DNA from: Anaerolineae bacterium
GTDB lineage: Bacteria; Chloroflexota; Anaerolineae; Aggregatilineales; UBA3940
Assembly (NCBI GenBank): GCA_016926985.1
Contig: JAFGNO010000113.1
Span: forward strand, 1 to 24,693
Direction of reading: 5' to 3'
DNA: 24,693 nt
The notes under the pieces are model-generated. The model made no database searches. It worked only from the letters and a program-made list of their open reading frames with translations, and was not told the DNA's origin. Positions 8,183 to 15,505 of this stretch are shown here, piece after piece (within the stretch, counting starts at the first letter, position 1; the number at the start of each line of letters is the position of its first letter). A program made the position numbers and the translations under genes.

Positions 8183-8505
8183 CAAGATTTTTACGCCAGA
8201 TTACTGTCATTTTGTGGCTGATTACGGGGTCACCTGCTGGTCCTGATGCATTGTAAGGGCGAGGCTACAGAGGTGGAGGCCGTAACCATTTGCTATCAGG
8301 AAGATCACAAGAAAGCTATGACAACTGGCACCATGTGTGTGGAGTTTTTACACTGCCACGCATGCAAAGTGCGCACTACGATAGAGAGAACATCAGGCCA
8401 CGGGATCATTTTGCTCACCTTGCCTGCTGGTTTCAGAAATCTGCCTGAAACCCACACAAATAATCGATCTGTTCCAAGAACATATAGTTTGGAGAAGATT
8501 TATTT
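8183..8505. other. Intergenic region upstream of the oxidoreductase operon
   Basis: This is the remaining part of the 477-bp divergent gap between nusA and the ferredoxin-subunit gene. I see no credible gene: the open frames here are short or run into the ferredoxin gene in another frame, and they have no family-like sequence. No tRNA was recognised. The only clear structure is the dyad at 8429-8452. The plus-strand promoter of the oxidoreductase operon should lie here, but I could not find a convincing -35/-10 pair. Confidence 0.5.
8429..8452. promoter_or_regulatory. Perfect 8-bp dyad upstream of the oxidoreductase operon, operator-like
   Basis: GGTTTCAG, an 8-base spacer (AAATCTGC), then CTGAAACC form a perfect inverted repeat ending 53 bases before the first gene of the oxidoreductase operon. 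No T-run follows, so it is not a terminator. The form suits a dimeric transcription factor, but the factor is unknown. Confidence 0.4.
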
Positions 8506-8757
8506 ATGGCAAAAGGAACAATTATTATCGACCAGGATTGCTGCAAAGGCTGTGGGCTATGCCCAACGGTATGCCCCCAGCATGTTATTACCATGGAAGA
8601 GAACCTGCTTAACGAAAAAGGATACCATCCAGCCGTACTTGTAGATCCTGATGGACAGTGTACGGGCTGTGCCGTGTGCGCAGTGATCTGCCCGGATGTA
8701 TGCATTACTGTCTTTCGGGAAGTCCCAGCACAGAGACGCAGTAAAACCGCTGCTTAA
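8506..8757 (+). CDS. korD: 2-oxoacid:ferredoxin oxidoreductase delta subunit, 2x[4Fe-4S] ferredoxin
   Basis: This 83-residue ferredoxin-like subunit carries electrons from the catalytic core to external ferredoxin. It has two CxxCxxCxxxCP cluster sites, CKGCGLCPTVCP near residues 14-25 and CTGCAVCAVICP near 53-64, which together bind two [4Fe-4S] clusters. This is the layout of the delta subunit (KorD/VorD/PorD) rather than a free ferredoxin, because the alpha, beta and gamma genes follow at once on the same strand, 15 bases on. The order delta-alpha-beta-gamma is a known arrangement for 2-oxoglutarate and branched-chain oxoacid oxidoreductases. GGAGAAG lies 8 bases before the ATG. The substrate class cannot be assigned from this subunit, so the symbol is provisional. 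Confidence 0.88.
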   Translation: MAKGTIIIDQDCCKGCGLCPTVCPQHVITMEENLLNEKGYHPAVLVDPDGQCTGCAVCAVICPDVCITVFREVPAQRRSKTAA

Positions 8758-8772
8758 CCAGGAGACATATTT

Positions 8773-9846
8773 ATGGCCAAGGAAATGCTGAAGGGAAACA
8801 ACGCAATTGCTGAAGCTGCGGTCCGAGCTGGATTGGAAGCCTATTTTGGGTATCCCATCACCCCGCAAACTGAGCTTCTTGAATACCTGTCCAAAAGACT
8901 GGTAGAACTGAACCGGGTGTTCTTGCAGGCTGAGAGTGAAGTAGCTGCAATTAATATGGTCTATGGGGCTGCCTGTGCCGGAGCACGGGTAATGACCTCC
9001 TCCTCGAGCCCTGGGATCAGCCTGATGCAGGAGGGGCTATCCTATATTGCGGGGTCTGAGCTACCGGTGGTGATCGTGGATATTATGCGCGGCGGCCCTG
9101 GCCTGGGGAACATATTGCCCTCACAGGGGGACTACTTCCAAGTAACTCGCTCCGCCGGTCATGGTGATTTTCACCCGATTGTCCTGGCTCCGTCCTCTGT
9201 TCAAGAAGCCATTGATTTCACCATTCTGGCCTTTGAACTGGCGGAGAAGTACCGTCACATGGTGCTTCTGGCTGCTGATGGCCAGATCGGGCAGATGATG
9301 GAACCAGCAGAACTCCCGCCCATGCGCCCGCTTATGGAGAAACGACCGGACTGGGCACTAACCGGCGCAGGAGATCGTCCCCCCAACATTATCAGCTCAA
9401 TCTTTCTCGTTGCTGAGGAGATGGAAAACTACAATAAAATGATCCAGAACAAGCTCAAAGTGATCCGCGCCAATGAGCAACGCTGGGATGAGATTTACAC
9501 AGAAGATATCGACCTGCTGGTTGTAGGCTATGGAACAGCAGGACGTATTGCCCTGACCGCTGTCGAAGAAGCCCGTGAAGAGGGAATGAAAGTCGGGCTG
9601 TTACGGCCACAAACTCTTTATCCATTCCCCGATGACCGGATTTCGGAATTGGCCGATTATGTGGACAGCGTTCTTGTTGTTGAAATGAATGCTGGCCAGA
9701 TGCTTGATGATGTCCGGCTGGCAGTTGGCGGGCAGGTACCAGTCAGCTTCTTTGGGCGTATGGGCGGGGTTGTCCCAATGCCCGACGAGATTTATAACGC
9801 CATTAAAGAAGCTTACACCAAAACAACCGCTCATAAAGCAGCGTAA
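8773..9846 (+). CDS. korA: 2-oxoacid:ferredoxin oxidoreductase alpha subunit (KorA/VorB type)
   Basis: The 357-residue alpha subunit of a CoA-dependent 2-oxoacid:ferredoxin oxidoreductase forms the pyrimidine-binding side of the TPP site with beta. Family blocks are the start KGNNAIAEAAVRAGLEAYFG followed by YPITPQTELLEYL, then QAESEVAAINMVYGAACAG, the SSPGISLMQEGLSYI block, and DIMRGGPGLGNILPSQGDY. The C-terminal domain II carries VGYGTAGRIALTAVEEA and LLRPQTLYPFP. It is not fused to gamma, so the enzyme is a four-subunit type. The whole N-terminus reads like proteins often annotated VorB (3-methyl-2-oxobutanoate), but KorA (2-oxoglutarate) is equally possible. AGGAGA lies upstream of the ATG. 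The cytoplasmic reaction links oxoacid oxidation to reduced ferredoxin and acyl-CoA. Confidence 0.92.
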   Translation: MAKEMLKGNNAIAEAAVRAGLEAYFGYPITPQTELLEYLSKRLVELNRVFLQAESEVAAINMVYGAACAGARVMTSSSSPGISLMQEGLSYIAGSELPVVIVDIMRGGPGLGNILPSQGDYFQVTRSAGHGDFHPIVLAPSSVQEAIDFTILAFELAEKYRHMVLLAADGQIGQMMEPAELPPMRPLMEKRPDWALTGAGDRPPNIISSIFLVAEEMENYNKMIQNKLKVIRANEQRWDEIYTEDIDLLVVGYGTAGRIALTAVEEAREEGMKVGLLRPQTLYPFPDDRISELADYVDSVLVVEMNAGQMLDDVRLAVGGQVPVSFFGRMGGVVPMPDEIYNAIKEAYTKTTAHKAA

Positions 9847-9863
9847 GTGAAGAGAGGATGAGA

Positions 9864-10652
9864 ATGGAAAGCACAACGAGCATAATTCCGCCAGAGGGAA
9901 TGCAGCTTGTATATGAACGCCCAAAAGCACTGGTAGATGTGCATACACATTACTGTCCGGGCTGTACCCATGGCGTCGCGCATCGCCTGTTGGCAGAAGC
10001 AATTGATGAACTGGGTGTCAGAGAAAAAACCATCCTCGTTGCACCAGTCGGCTGCTCTGTATTTGCATACGCCTACTTCAATACCGATGGGTGTGAGGCC
10101 GCGCACGGACGGGCGCCGGCCATGGCTACCGGGATTAAGCGAATCGACCCCAGCCGGGTTGTGGTGACTTATCAGGGAGATGGCGACTTGGCAGCAATTG
10201 GCACAGCAGAGATTATCCACGCTGCTGCGCGTGGCGAATGTATTACTACCCTGTTCATTAACAATGCCATTTACGGCATGACCGGTGGGCAGATGGCGCC
10301 AACCACCCTGCTCGGGCAGAAGACAAAATCCTCTCCGATGGGCCGGGACGCAAAAATCGCAGGACTTCCCATCCGGATGAGTGAAGTACTGGCCACCTTG
10401 CCAGGTTCAGCTTATATTGTTCGGCGTTCACTGCATGATGTAAACAATATCCGAAAGGCAAAAAAGGCCATTGTCACGGCTCTCAAAGCACAGATAAACG
10501 GGCTGGGATTCAGTATGGTGGAATTGCTGTCAAGCTGCCCAACAAACTGGGGCATTCCAGCCGACAAAGCCCTGGAATGGGTTGAGGAAAATATGGTTCC
10601 TTATTATCCTCTGGGCGACTATAAAGTCATAGAAGCCGTCAAATCACTATAA
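9864..10652 (+). CDS. korB: 2-oxoacid:ferredoxin oxidoreductase beta subunit (TPP-binding)
   Basis: This is the TPP-binding beta subunit of the same complex. It shows HYCPGCTHGVAHRLLAEAI near the N-terminus, GCSVFAYAYFNTDG, AHGRAPAMATGIKR, and the TPP/Mg motif TYQGDGDLAAIGTAEIIHAA followed by NNAIYGMTGGQMAPTT. GDGD and the later asparagine bind the cofactor metal and diphosphate. The single conserved cysteine in CPGC, rather than extra ferredoxin domains, fits a small beta subunit that relies on delta for electron exit. Two in-frame ATGs are possible, 9858 and 9864. I chose 9864 because GAGAGG ends 6 bases before it, whereas it would touch the 9858 start; either gives the same domain. It follows alpha by 17 bases and precedes gamma by 13. 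Confidence 0.92.
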   Translation: MESTTSIIPPEGMQLVYERPKALVDVHTHYCPGCTHGVAHRLLAEAIDELGVREKTILVAPVGCSVFAYAYFNTDGCEAAHGRAPAMATGIKRIDPSRVVVTYQGDGDLAAIGTAEIIHAAARGECITTLFINNAIYGMTGGQMAPTTLLGQKTKSSPMGRDAKIAGLPIRMSEVLATLPGSAYIVRRSLHDVNNIRKAKKAIVTALKAQINGLGFSMVELLSSCPTNWGIPADKALEWVEENMVPYYPLGDYKVIEAVKSL

Positions 10653-10665
10653 AGGATATTTACCG

Positions 10666-11217
10666 ATGATCGAGTCATTTCTGTTTTCAGGATTTGGCGG
10701 GCAGGGCGTGATGTTTGCCGGACAGTTGCTGGCTTACGCAGGTATGGATACGGGCCTTGAGACTACCTGGATCCCATCATATGGGCCTGAAATGCGCGGC
10801 GGAACCGCCCACTGTTTTGTCGTGCTCAGCGATAAACCAATAGGATCCCCTTTGGTCAGGAATCCTAAAACTGCGCTGGTATTCAACAATCCATCGTTTG
10901 AGAAATATGACCCGCTGATAAAAACGGGGGGACTGTTGATCGTTAACTCGTCAATGATCGTACAGTCCTCTAATCGAACCGACATCACGACATTGAATAT
11001 CCCTGCTACCAGCCTGGCCGATGAACTGGGATCGCTGCGTGTCGCAAACCTCATTATGCTGGGAGCCATGCTGGCAGCAAATCATATTATTAGGCCAGAA
11101 GACCTCAAACAGGCGTTGGCGGATCATATACCAGCGCACCACACCGATATGCTGGGAATGAACTACGCGGCAGTTGATCTCGGGATGGAGCATGCCGTAC
11201 AGGTGCTCGCCAGATAA
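10666..11217 (+). CDS. korC: 2-oxoacid:ferredoxin oxidoreductase gamma subunit
   Basis: The gamma subunit has 183 residues, the usual length for the family. It begins with the hallmark FLFSGFGGQGVMFAGQLLA, followed by WIPSYGPEMRGGTAHCFVV and a PLVRNP block. The segment around LIMLGAMLAANHIIRPEDL is the usual late family helix. In the complex gamma helps form the CoA-binding channel. It closes the delta-alpha-beta-gamma operon and starts 13 bases after beta with AAAGGA as ribosome-binding site. An intrinsic terminator follows 84 bases after its stop. No acyl-CoA synthetase or other TCA-cycle gene lies beside the operon, so context does not resolve the substrate. Confidence 0.92.
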   Translation: MIESFLFSGFGGQGVMFAGQLLAYAGMDTGLETTWIPSYGPEMRGGTAHCFVVLSDKPIGSPLVRNPKTALVFNNPSFEKYDPLIKTGGLLIVNSSMIVQSSNRTDITTLNIPATSLADELGSLRVANLIMLGAMLAANHIIRPEDLKQALADHIPAHHTDMLGMNYAAVDLGMEHAVQVLAR

Positions 11218-11301
11218 TCGAGTTTGCGGCTGACTGACTTTCTATACCAATCCTGACGGACAGCAAGCCGCCTGCCTGGTCGTTACAGATAAGCAAAAAA
11301 G

Positions 11302-11331
11302 GAGGTCGCTGATAACCCGGCGGCCTCTTTT
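11302..11331 (+). terminator. Intrinsic terminator of the oxidoreductase operon
   Basis: GAGGTCGC (11302-11309) pairs with GCGGCCTC (11320-11327) with one G-U pair and a 10-base loop, followed by TTTT. A run of six A at 11295-11300 lengthens the stem with the T-run and would also make it active on the other strand. It separates the operon from the thyX promoter, which begins 2 bases further on. Confidence 0.75.
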
Positions 11332-11332
11332 C

Positions 11333-11361
11333 CTGACAAGCCAGGGGCTCCAAGCTATACT
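11333..11361 (+). promoter_or_regulatory. Predicted sigma70-type promoter of thyX
   Basis: CTGACA (11333-11338, 5 of 6 to TTGACA), a 17-base spacer and TATACT (11356-11361, 5 of 6 to TATAAT) form a near-consensus promoter. The start of transcription would be near 11368, leaving a leader of about 34 bases with GAGAGGA before the thyX ATG. Confidence 0.7.
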
Positions 11362-11401
11362 ATGAACTGCAAATAAGCCATCAAGGCCCTGAGAGGATTT
11401 T

Positions 11402-12157
11402 ATGACCAATCCTGACAGCGACAACGGTCCCCGCCTGCCCGATCCAAACAACCTTGCGGTCAGGCTCAACGTCCTCGGCGACAGCAGGTCCTGGGTAGAG
11501 CTTCAAGATATGCTGCCGCATCCCAGTACTGGCATTGCTGCTGACACCGCCATTGTCAACGCTGCCAGGGTGTCATTCCTTGGACATAGCAAAGGGGAAG
11601 AAAGCGACAAAAAGCTGCTGTTTTATCTGCTCAGACACCAGCACACAACACCCTTCGAGCAGGTAGAGTTCCGATTCAGAGTGAGAGCGCCCGTCGTTGT
11701 CTGGTGGCAGTGGGTTCGGCATCGAACCTGGCACTACAATTTCCAGTCCGGTCGATATACGCCATTTGAGGAGAACGATTTCTATATCCCTCACGAGTGG
11801 CGCAAGCAGAGCGAAGCCAACAAACAGGGCAGCGCAGGAACCCTGCCCCCTCAGAAAAGCCAGGAACTCACTCAACAGATGATGGATTGCATCCAGAGCG
11901 GATATAAGCTCTATCAGGACGCGCTTGATTCCGGCGTGGCAAAAGAGCAGGCCCGCCTGTTTCTGCCGGCCTGGTGCAGTTACTATATTGCGGTCTGCAA
12001 AGTAGATGCCTGGAATCTGCTGAATTTTCTGAGACTGAGAACCGCTGCAGAAGCCCAATGGGAAATCCGCCAGTACGCACTGGCAATATTAGATATCATC
12101 AAGCCCTACATGCCCTGGACTACTGAGGCTTACTCTTTATACCTGGCACATTCATAA
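11402..12157 (+). CDS. thyX: FAD-dependent thymidylate synthase ThyX
   Basis: ThyX makes dTMP from dUMP using FAD, NADPH and methylene-tetrahydrofolate. The 251-residue product has the signature RHR followed by seven residues and Ser (RHRTWHYNFQS, from Arg106), which binds FAD and dUMP. Other family blocks are HQHTTPFEQVEFRFRVRAP and WWQWVRHR before it, then LPAWCSYYIAVCKVDAWNLL and RTAAEAQWEIRQYALAIL, where the late arginine contacts dUMP. An N-terminal segment of about 40 residues before the ThyX fold is a little longer than usual but contains LNVLGDSRSWVELQDML, as in many homologues. No thyA is in the window, so this may be the organism's only thymidylate synthase. It has its own promoter, and GAGAGGA precedes the ATG. 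Confidence 0.95.
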   Translation: MTNPDSDNGPRLPDPNNLAVRLNVLGDSRSWVELQDMLPHPSTGIAADTAIVNAARVSFLGHSKGEESDKKLLFYLLRHQHTTPFEQVEFRFRVRAPVVVWWQWVRHRTWHYNFQSGRYTPFEENDFYIPHEWRKQSEANKQGSAGTLPPQKSQELTQQMMDCIQSGYKLYQDALDSGVAKEQARLFLPAWCSYYIAVCKVDAWNLLNFLRLRTAAEAQWEIRQYALAILDIIKPYMPWTTEAYSLYLAHS

Positions 12158-12212
12158 TTCAACCGAGGGCACCATCGCTGGAAAGCCACCGAGGCACATA
12201 AGACGGGCAATC

Positions 12213-14537
12213 ATGGCAGATAAAACGCTTTTCCAAGGCGACAAACGAATAATGATCAACCCTGATAACGGGGTCATCTCACTGCAGCTTGGGCATATCT
12301 CGATTAAGGGACAATGCAGGGCTGAATTCAACCTGTTTGCACAGCGAACAGAAGCCATTTCTGGAGAGCGGGTATCTGATGTCTGGCAGACCTTGATCAA
12401 GGATGTCAATGGCACAGGCACAAAAATGTCTGTTCGGTATTCAGACAGTCTGTATGACCTGGGCATGCTGCTCGAAATCATCGTGTATGATAATCAACCT
12501 TACATAGGAATGCGTGTTGGGCTGTTAAACCATGGTGTTGAGCAGATATTTACCCAGAAGATCACCCTGCTGGAAGGTACGTTGATTGACTCGGCTGAAA
12601 AGCCGCTGGACGGGTGGGTAAATGGCTTCCATTCATGGAGCTTTACCGGATTCGTCCCGCACAGCCATCGTCAACCGCAATCACGGCTGGGTTTCCTGAC
12701 CGGGCCACAGGCCTACAATCCAACAACGCCACGACCCCGTAAGCCAGGACAGTATGTCAGCGAATGGGTTGGCGCCCTGATCGATCGGGAGGAATACGCC
12801 CTGATTGCAGGCTTTGTTGGCGTGGAAAACCAGTTTGGCCAGGTCTATATGAATGGCAACCCCCGCTCCAGGACGCTTACTCTGGAGAATACACTGGACG
12901 GCATTCCAATGGTGTCCGGGGAGAAACAGTGGAGTGAATGGGCAGTTATTTACAACGTTAAACTGCCAAACCACGACCCGCTTGGCCCCTACGCAGAAGC
13001 CGTGGCTCGCCTGACTCCTCCTCGTCCAACGGCAACGCCACCCCTATCCGGCTGGTCGAGCTGGTACCAGTTTTTTGACAGAGTCACCTCTGCCGACATG
13101 GCCCGTAACCAGCACATCTTGCGGGATCTCCGGGATCGACTACCCATTGAAGTGATCCAGCTTGATGACGGCTATCAACCGGCCTGGGGCGATTGGCTTC
13201 AACACAACTCGCAGATGCCAGAAGGCGTCCCGGGATGGGCCAACGCTGTCCGTTCTGAAGGTTTTGAACCTGGTCTATGGCTCAGCCCATTCACAGTTGA
13301 TCCGGGGTCAACTATCTATAACGAATATCCTGAGGCGGTTCTGCGTGACAAACGTGGACGCGTTGTCCATGGGGGGCGATTGGCCAAACGCTGGCTTAAA
13401 GGCCTGGATACAACCCATCCGGCAACAAAAGACTTCATCCAGAAAACAATCGAAACCATTGTCGAACAATGGGGTATTCATTACCTGAAACTGGACTTTC
13501 TCTATACTGGCGCTCTGCCAGGAATCCGCCATGATCCCACACGAACACGCGCGCAAGCGCTGCGTGATGGGCTATCCCTCATCCGTGAACTCGCAGGGGA
13601 TTCAACCGTTATCCTCGGCTGCGGATGCCCTTTAGGCCCGGCAGTAGGGATCGCAGATATCATGCGCGTGAGTGCAGATATTGCGCCCTACTGGTATCCT
13701 GAGCTATTTGGCATCTCACCAGGATTTAGGAATGACTACACCTTGCCCTCCACACGAAACAGCATCACTGAATCCATCAACCGGCATTGGACAAACCGGC
13801 GCTGGTGGTGGATTGATGCTGATAATGTGCTTGTTCGGGAAGGGCAACGGCAGACCGCCGTTGAGGTACAAACACTGGTTTCCGTCGCCGGATTATTAGA
13901 CAGTCACATCGTGTTGAGCGATGATCTTTCCACGACATCCGGGCAACGTCTGGGCTGGGCGACAACCCTGCTGCCCATCATCCCCGGGGATGTGGTCATC
14001 AGCGACCTCTTTTCATCAACAACGCCTGGCAGACTGATCAAACGCTATCATGGGGCTGCGGGGCCGCATATCGTTGTTGGTCTAATCAACCTTAAAGACC
14101 ATGCAGCTCAACTCAGTATCACCCGGCAGGAAGCCGGGCTTCCCGCCGGTGTTCCTTTGCTGGTTCATGATTTCTGGCGCGGGACCGTCAAGATTATCTA
14201 TGGAGATACCATTGCACCGGAAGTCACCGACCAGCATGGCATTGCCCTGCTTGGAATTCGCCCGCTTGAGAAGCACCCCCAATTTGTGGGGAGCAACCTC
14301 CATATCAGCCTGGGCGGAGAGGTTACAGACTGGCAGCACACCGATCAGCAGATATCTCTGACGATTGAAATCGGCAGACGGGCAAGTGGGTCTATCTGGT
14401 TAAAGCTACCCACCGAGCCAAGATCCATTATCTGTAACGGGAAAGCAACTGCCTATGAACGAGTTGAATCAGGCCCGGTTTACCGGATCGACCTGGCCGT
14501 GGACTATGAGGCCAAAATCGACGTAAGCCTGCTCTAG
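12213..14537 (+). CDS. GH36-family alpha-galactosidase
   Basis: This 774-residue glycoside hydrolase releases alpha-linked galactose from oligosaccharides such as raffinose or melibiose. The layout is an N-terminal beta-sandwich (about 1-275), a TIM barrel (about 280-590) and a C-terminal beta domain. In the barrel are SGWSSWYQFFD, VIQLDDGYQPAWGDWL and GLWLSPF. The nucleophile Asp428 lies in YLKLDFLYTGALPG. The acid/base Asp489 lies in MRVSADIAPYW (RxSxD). The two are 61 residues apart, close to the spacing in characterised GH36 enzymes. There is no signal peptide, so it is likely intracellular and needs imported sugars. It starts 55 bases after thyX without a promoter of its own that I can see. 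The ribosome-binding site is weak, so the exact start is less sure; other GH36 activities (stachyose-type) are possible. Confidence 0.9.
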   Translation: MADKTLFQGDKRIMINPDNGVISLQLGHISIKGQCRAEFNLFAQRTEAISGERVSDVWQTLIKDVNGTGTKMSVRYSDSLYDLGMLLEIIVYDNQPYIGMRVGLLNHGVEQIFTQKITLLEGTLIDSAEKPLDGWVNGFHSWSFTGFVPHSHRQPQSRLGFLTGPQAYNPTTPRPRKPGQYVSEWVGALIDREEYALIAGFVGVENQFGQVYMNGNPRSRTLTLENTLDGIPMVSGEKQWSEWAVIYNVKLPNHDPLGPYAEAVARLTPPRPTATPPLSGWSSWYQFFDRVTSADMARNQHILRDLRDRLPIEVIQLDDGYQPAWGDWLQHNSQMPEGVPGWANAVRSEGFEPGLWLSPFTVDPGSTIYNEYPEAVLRDKRGRVVHGGRLAKRWLKGLDTTHPATKDFIQKTIETIVEQWGIHYLKLDFLYTGALPGIRHDPTRTRAQALRDGLSLIRELAGDSTVILGCGCPLGPAVGIADIMRVSADIAPYWYPELFGISPGFRNDYTLPSTRNSITESINRHWTNRRWWWIDADNVLVREGQRQTAVEVQTLVSVAGLLDSHIVLSDDLSTTSGQRLGWATTLLPIIPGDVVISDLFSSTTPGRLIKRYHGAAGPHIVVGLINLKDHAAQLSITRQEAGLPAGVPLLVHDFWRGTVKIIYGDTIAPEVTDQHGIALLGIRPLEKHPQFVGSNLHISLGGEVTDWQHTDQQISLTIEIGRRASGSIWLKLPTEPRSIICNGKATAYERVESGPVYRIDLAVDYEAKIDVSLL

Positions 14538-14571
14538 TTTTTCGATGTGAGACTCAGGCCTTGTAAGAGCA

Positions 14572-15498
14572 CTACCCAGGTGTTATAGGGGGCGAAAGAA
14601 GCCGCTCCACAACATCCCTGAATTCAGCCTGACTCACACCCAAATCGGCAAGCAAATCCAGGCCTTCGTGGCGATGCTCCACATAGGCCAGCGATAGATG
14701 CGCCGGCGTCACTGCCTGATGCCCCCTGTTCCAGGCTTCACCTATTGCATAGCCCAGTATTGTCTGAACATCCCGACTGAGGGTCACACGCTGGTTGCCA
14801 GATAGGATACTGCCTGACTCTGGAAGCCGCGCCAGGATATGTTCCTTTGTTACCCCAAACCGGTCAAACAGTGAATCCCGCAGCGCCGCATACTGCCTGA
14901 GCAGTCCAGAAAACAGGTGGGAACTCGACACTACCGTCACCCCTTTTTGGCGGGCGCAGTCGGCAGCCATGCTCAATACCCAGGCACTTTCCAGGGTGAA
15001 TCGATACGCATGAACGGCTTCCTCTCGAATTTCAACTGGGGGAGAAAGATCATGGAGTCTTTCCAGGGCCTCTTGTACCTGGTCTGCTTTAACACCCAGC
15101 GCGTTGAGCATCTCGTCCGCTGAAGTATGGTTTGCGATAAGGGCAGCCAGCAGATGTTCTGTATCGAGCAGGCGATGGCCGCTTTTACGGGCAATGGCTA
15201 CTGCTGTCTCGATGGCCATTTGGACTTCGTCTGCCAGATCGACCCCTCCCGCAGACACCCGGTCATGATATGCCCCCGAATCGGCAAGCAGGCTGTGAAG
15301 CCGTTCAGGGGTCAGTGAGAGCGATTCCAGCGCGGCGTGAGCCAATCCCCGGCTCTCCCGCGAGAGTGCATAAAGAATGTGCTGGCAGGTCACAAAACCA
15401 TGGCCCAGCCCATCAGCCTCGTCAGACGCAAAAGCCAGAACCCGTTTGAATCTCTCGGTGGGGACAGGCACGCCCGTTTCAGCAGAGTTGCTAGACAT
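14572..15498 (-). CDS. Stand-alone Clp N-terminal repeat protein (four repeats, no AAA+ ATPase)
   Basis: This 308-residue cytoplasmic protein consists almost only of Clp N-terminal repeat units, the substrate/adaptor-binding part of ClpA/ClpC. Four units are visible at about 15-72, 89-148, 165-224 and 240-301. Each has the pattern of a helix, a short GHxxVxxxHLL-like turn, and a helix (GHGFVTCQHILYAL, GHRLLDTEHLLAAL, GVTVVSSSHLFSGL, GHQAVTPAHLSLAY). No Walker A or B motif and no ClpP loop is present, so it cannot unfold proteins itself. Known stand-alone Clp-N proteins can bind ClpC partners or mark substrates; a role as adaptor, decoy or sensor is inference. I start at the ATG at 15498, because the frame's extra 25 residues overlap the upstream gene. 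It is 7 bases after that gene, likely in one operon with era. Confidence 0.85.
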   Translation of the reverse strand: MSSNSAETGVPVPTERFKRVLAFASDEADGLGHGFVTCQHILYALSRESRGLAHAALESLSLTPERLHSLLADSGAYHDRVSAGGVDLADEVQMAIETAVAIARKSGHRLLDTEHLLAALIANHTSADEMLNALGVKADQVQEALERLHDLSPPVEIREEAVHAYRFTLESAWVLSMAADCARQKGVTVVSSSHLFSGLLRQYAALRDSLFDRFGVTKEHILARLPESGSILSGNQRVTLSRDVQTILGYAIGEAWNRGHQAVTPAHLSLAYVEHRHEGLDLLADLGVSQAEFRDVVERLLSPPITPG

Positions 15499-15505
15499 AC
15501 CAGAC

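Noticed and set aside
8246..8644. A 132-codon plus-strand frame that enters the ferredoxin-subunit gene
   Set aside because: It overlaps the ferredoxin gene in another frame, and the ferredoxin frame has both cluster motifs and a good ribosome-binding site.
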